Shown: positions 62,052 through 64,000 of the stretch, one piece after another | Position numbering within the stretch: the first letter of the stretch is position 1 | How the letters are laid out: every line of letters starts with the position of its first letter | Translations under genes and position numbers: made by a program | Notes under the pieces: model-generated | Database searches by the model: none | What the model saw: only the letters and a program-made list of their open reading frames with translations | What the model was told of the DNA's origin: nothing | NCBI RefSeq assembly: GCF_000447795.1 | Contig: NZ_AUNI01000020.1 | Span: 310,001-374,000 of the forward strand | Length of the DNA: 64,000 nucleotides | Reading direction: 5' to 3' | Origin: Bacteriovorax sp. Seq25_V | GTDB taxonomy: Bacteria > Bdellovibrionota > Bacteriovoracia > Bacteriovoracales > Bacteriovoracaceae

Positions 62052-63272
62052 ATGAACAATATTTTAATCGGATTGCTTTGCATTCTAATATTTTCATCAT
62101 GCGGTGGTGGCGACAAGATTGATCTTAGTAAGCCAAGCTCACCTGGAACAGCGAAGATTTCAACTTCAGTATTAGCTTCTAATATTGAGTTTTCTTGTGA
62201 AGATTCAAAATGCCCAAGCGCATATGGTCTTGTTATCAAGAATCTAAGTAATGACCTTATTGCGAACTCTAATGTCTGTTCTGGTTTTTTTATCAGTAAA
62301 AAAGACATTATAACTTCTAGAGAATGTATCGGAAGTTTTATCGAAAAATGTTCAACAGGAATAGCTGTTAAAGACATTAAGGGTAATGCAGCTCTTTGTA
62401 AAAATATAACTCACGGATTTGTAAATACGAATGGAGAAGAAGATCTCTTTGTTCATATTGAGCTTGCAGATGAGCTTGATGTTGAGCCTGTGACTTTATC
62501 TAAGGAGTCATTTAAGACAACATCATCATACGAAAGATGGAATGTTGTGAGAAGTTACGAAAACGATAAGTATCATTTAGAAAAAACAAAATACTGTCGT
62601 ATGACAAAGAATAATATTCGTTTCCCATTTCAACAAAATGGAGAACAGCGAGAAATTATCCTTACAAATTGTCCTCCAGGAGCAGAGAGTCTAGGGGCAG
62701 CGATTTTAGACTCAAATGGAAATGTTGTAGGTCTAGCAACTGGTATTGTAGAGAAGACAGATATTTTTAATAATCTAATGGGGACAAAGAAGGGGAGAAA
62801 TCTGCTTATTGCGACTCCGTTAAACTGCCTAGCTTATCAAAGATCCGATTTATTTCCTGAAATTAAATTGACTCGTGAGCAAGAAGCCCTGTGCTCTCAG
62901 CCTATTGGAAGTGTGACTTCTTCTTCGATGTATAACTTCTTTATCTCGACACTTTTTTATGGAACTTCAGGTGGGCTTGAAAAAAATAAAATTGTTGTGA
63001 CTCAAAATAATTGGGAGCAGACGGAATTTTATAAAATCTCTCACCCTGAATGTATTGGCGATGAAAGAGATCTTGTGGATTTTAACTCCTGTCAATTCTA
63101 TCCATTAATAACTGCTGATTATGAGCTTTATCGTACACGTGTATCACGTTGCTACACTGATAAGTCTATAAAATTTAAAATTAAAAGTAATCAATACTAT
63201 TCTCTATTTGAAGTCGGTGTGATGAATAATGGGGCAGAAGTCTCTAGTCTTTATATCTCAAAGTGTAATTAA
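62052..63272 (+). CDS. Lipoprotein with an inactive-looking S1 (trypsin-like) fold
   Basis: 406 aa from the ATG at 62052. Lipobox SSC (lipid on C17) after a hydrophobic start. The segment NVCSGFFISKKDIITSRECIGS aligns with the 'CTGSLIxxxWVLTAAHC' region of S1 proteases, but the catalytic His is Glu (T-S-R-E-C). An Asp sits in DLFVHIEL and a Ser in GAESLGAAIL, the places of the other triad members. About 10 Cys. So a probable pseudoprotease, possibly a binding protein. The C-terminal 130 residues are an unassigned domain. Confidence 0.6.
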   Translation: MNNILIGLLCILIFSSCGGGDKIDLSKPSSPGTAKISTSVLASNIEFSCEDSKCPSAYGLVIKNLSNDLIANSNVCSGFFISKKDIITSRECIGSFIEKCSTGIAVKDIKGNAALCKNITHGFVNTNGEEDLFVHIELADELDVEPVTLSKESFKTTSSYERWNVVRSYENDKYHLEKTKYCRMTKNNIRFPFQQNGEQREIILTNCPPGAESLGAAILDSNGNVVGLATGIVEKTDIFNNLMGTKKGRNLLIATPLNCLAYQRSDLFPEIKLTREQEALCSQPIGSVTSSSMYNFFISTLFYGTSGGLEKNKIVVTQNNWEQTEFYKISHPECIGDERDLVDFNSCQFYPLITADYELYRTRVSRCYTDKSIKFKIKSNQYYSLFEVGVMNNGAEVSSLYISKCN

Positions 63273-63275
63273 AAA

Positions 63276-63295
63276 AAGGCCATTTACATGGCCTT
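63276..63295 (-). terminator. Terminator of the small secreted protein gene
   Basis: AAGGCCAT / ATGGCCTT with a 4-nt loop; a T run follows on the minus strand. It also lies just after the convergent lipoprotein gene. Confidence 0.75.
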
Positions 63296-63300
63296 GATAA

Positions 63301-63516
63301 TTAGTAATCAGATCCTGATTCAGAAGAGTCTTCTGTTGACTCTGTTGTTTCAGTTGTAGAGTTTTGGTTTTGGTACCATTGAGATTGGTCTCCAGAAACT
63401 TCTGATTCTGTTGTCGTCTCAACAGCAGTTGTATCTTCCATATCTGAGTCTGTGTCTGCATAAATATTTACAGAAAGAAGTAGAAGAAGTGTTGAAAGTA
63501 AAAGTGATTTTTTCAT
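63301..63516 (-). CDS. Small secreted Ser/Thr/Glu-rich protein
   Basis: 71 aa from the ATG at 63516, chosen because GGAGG lies just upstream and a signal peptide (MKKSLLLSTLLLLLSVNIYA) follows. The mature ~51 residues are Ser/Thr/Glu/Asp-rich, without Cys, and probably disordered. No family was recognised. Confidence 0.65.
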   Translation of the reverse strand: MKKSLLLSTLLLLLSVNIYADTDSDMEDTTAVETTTESEVSGDQSQWYQNQNSTTETTESTEDSSESGSDY

Positions 63517-63656
63517 GTGGCCTCCGGTCAATTGTCTCAATTATTAAGCACAATACTTAACATTTATCTAATTAAGAATTTTCTACCTTTTTTAGATTTT
63601 GGTAAAATCGTTTTTTTGGCCGAGTATGATTAGGTTTAAACTAATTATGGTAGAAA

Positions 63657-63679
63657 GTAGGCCACAGAGCGTGGCCTAC
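63657..63679 (-). terminator. Terminator-like hairpin after the aldehyde dehydrogenase
   Basis: GTAGGCCAC / GTGGCCTAC, 9-bp perfect arms, loop of five. Short T run in the leftward direction. Confidence 0.65.
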
Positions 63680-63689
63680 AATGAATTAT

Positions 63690-64000
63690 CTAAAATAGGG
63701 CATCAAACCACATTTTGCCTTCACGTGTATTACAATCAGATTCCCAGATATGCTTAACTTCGAGGTAGGCAAGGATTCCTTCTACTCCCATCTCCCTTCC
63801 AATTCCTGATTCTTTAAGACCACCAAATGGCATCCCCGGGTTTAGAAGGTGATACTCATTTATCCAGATTGTTCCGGCCTCAAGCTTAGAGGCAATCGAA
63901 TTAGCTTTGTTTTCGTCTTGTGTCCAGATCGCTGCTGCTAGCCCATAGATTGAGTCGTTTGCAAGGGCTATGGCCTCTTCTTCAGTTTTAAACTTTGTAA
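63690..64000 (-). CDS. Aldehyde dehydrogenase, C-terminal part (cut by window edge)
   Basis: About 103 codons, open to the right edge, ending at a TAG at 63690-63692. The C-terminal ALDH pattern is clear: EEEAIALANDSIYGLAAAIWT, then LEAGTIWINEYHLLNPGMPFGGLKESGIGRE and a last helix ILAYLEVKHIW (spans shown as consecutive blocks). The catalytic Cys lies upstream, outside the window. NAD(P)-dependent oxidation of an aldehyde; the substrate cannot be read, though the INEYHLLNPGMPFGG form suggests a betaine-aldehyde or 5-carboxymethyl type. Confidence 0.9.
   Translation of the reverse strand, partial: TKFKTEEEAIALANDSIYGLAAAIWTQDENKANSIASKLEAGTIWINEYHLLNPGMPFGGLKESGIGREMGVEGILAYLEVKHIWESDCNTREGKMWFDALF

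Noticed and set aside
1-64000. tRNA, rRNA, insertion sequence, prophage or CRISPR array
   Set aside because: None seen on reading both strands; no transposase, integrase or Cas motif among the protein translations.

Overview
The window is AT-rich chromosomal DNA, roughly one third G+C by eye. It comes from a motile, aerobic Gram-negative bacterium. The mix of genes points to the Bdellovibrionota, most likely a marine Bacteriovorax/Halobacteriovorax-type bacterium. That mix includes CarD, a B-type succinate dehydrogenase, flagellin with sigma-28 promoters, many Cys-containing secreted proteins of unknown family, lipoproteins, DUF4360 proteins and a TIGR02147-like regulator. The taxonomic call is inference; no rRNA or tRNA gene lies in the window.

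Layout. 1-5.4 kb: an SprT-like/DUF2786 protein, a secreted redoxin and the sdhCAB operon (leftward). 5.6-10.5 kb: a MASE1-CHASE hybrid kinase, a secreted zinc protease, a HAD hydrolase and a bacterioferritin. 10.6-17.3 kb: a giant GLUG-repeat lipoprotein, an RlmM-like methyltransferase and a desaturase/acyltransferase pair. 17.4-21.1 kb: YqeY, an orphan CpaF-like ATPase, a LuxR-type and a LysR-type regulator and small secreted proteins. 21.1-24.8 kb: a sulfide-detoxification module (type II SQR, TauE-like exporter, Crp/Fnr regulator, persulfide dioxygenase) whose two divergent promoters carry FNR-like boxes at class II positions. 24.8-29.8 kb: CBS and YceI proteins, a probable sigma-54-driven small RNA with its own terminator, a ureohydrolase, a GYF membrane protein and a metallo-beta-lactamase-fold hydrolase. 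29.9-32.5 kb: sucCD and ndk. 32.5-32.9 kb: a repeat-rich island holding a duplicated ndk 3' end, a large palindrome and GC-rich 49-bp tandem repeats.

32.9-43.4 kb: secreted proteins, a thioesterase, a sulfite-oxidase-fold protein coupled to a sensor kinase, CarD, two divergent DUF4360 proteins, a TIGR02147-like regulator and uvrB. 43.6-51.2 kb: six consecutive rightward genes for exported Cys-containing proteins of unknown family, the largest coherent unknown in the window. 51.2-53.3 kb: an ImmA/IrrE-like protease and a metallophosphoesterase. 53.3-58.6 kb: a leftward five-gene signalling operon (huge acidic scaffold with pseudo-receiver, degenerate HD-GYP, CheY, degenerate HPt, CheX). Its perfect sigma-28 promoter sits back to back with the sigma-28 promoter of flagellin (58.8-59.7 kb). 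59.9-64.0 kb: a Cache chemoreceptor, a DUF523/TudS protein, an inactive-looking S1-protease-fold lipoprotein, a small secreted protein and the 3' end of an aldehyde dehydrogenase.

Most striking: (1) the sigma-28 operon in which several signalling domains have lost their catalytic residues while the CheY and CheX residues are intact; (2) the sigma-54 small RNA with upstream palindromes; (3) the six-gene exported Cys-containing cluster; (4) the FNR-box-controlled sulfide module.
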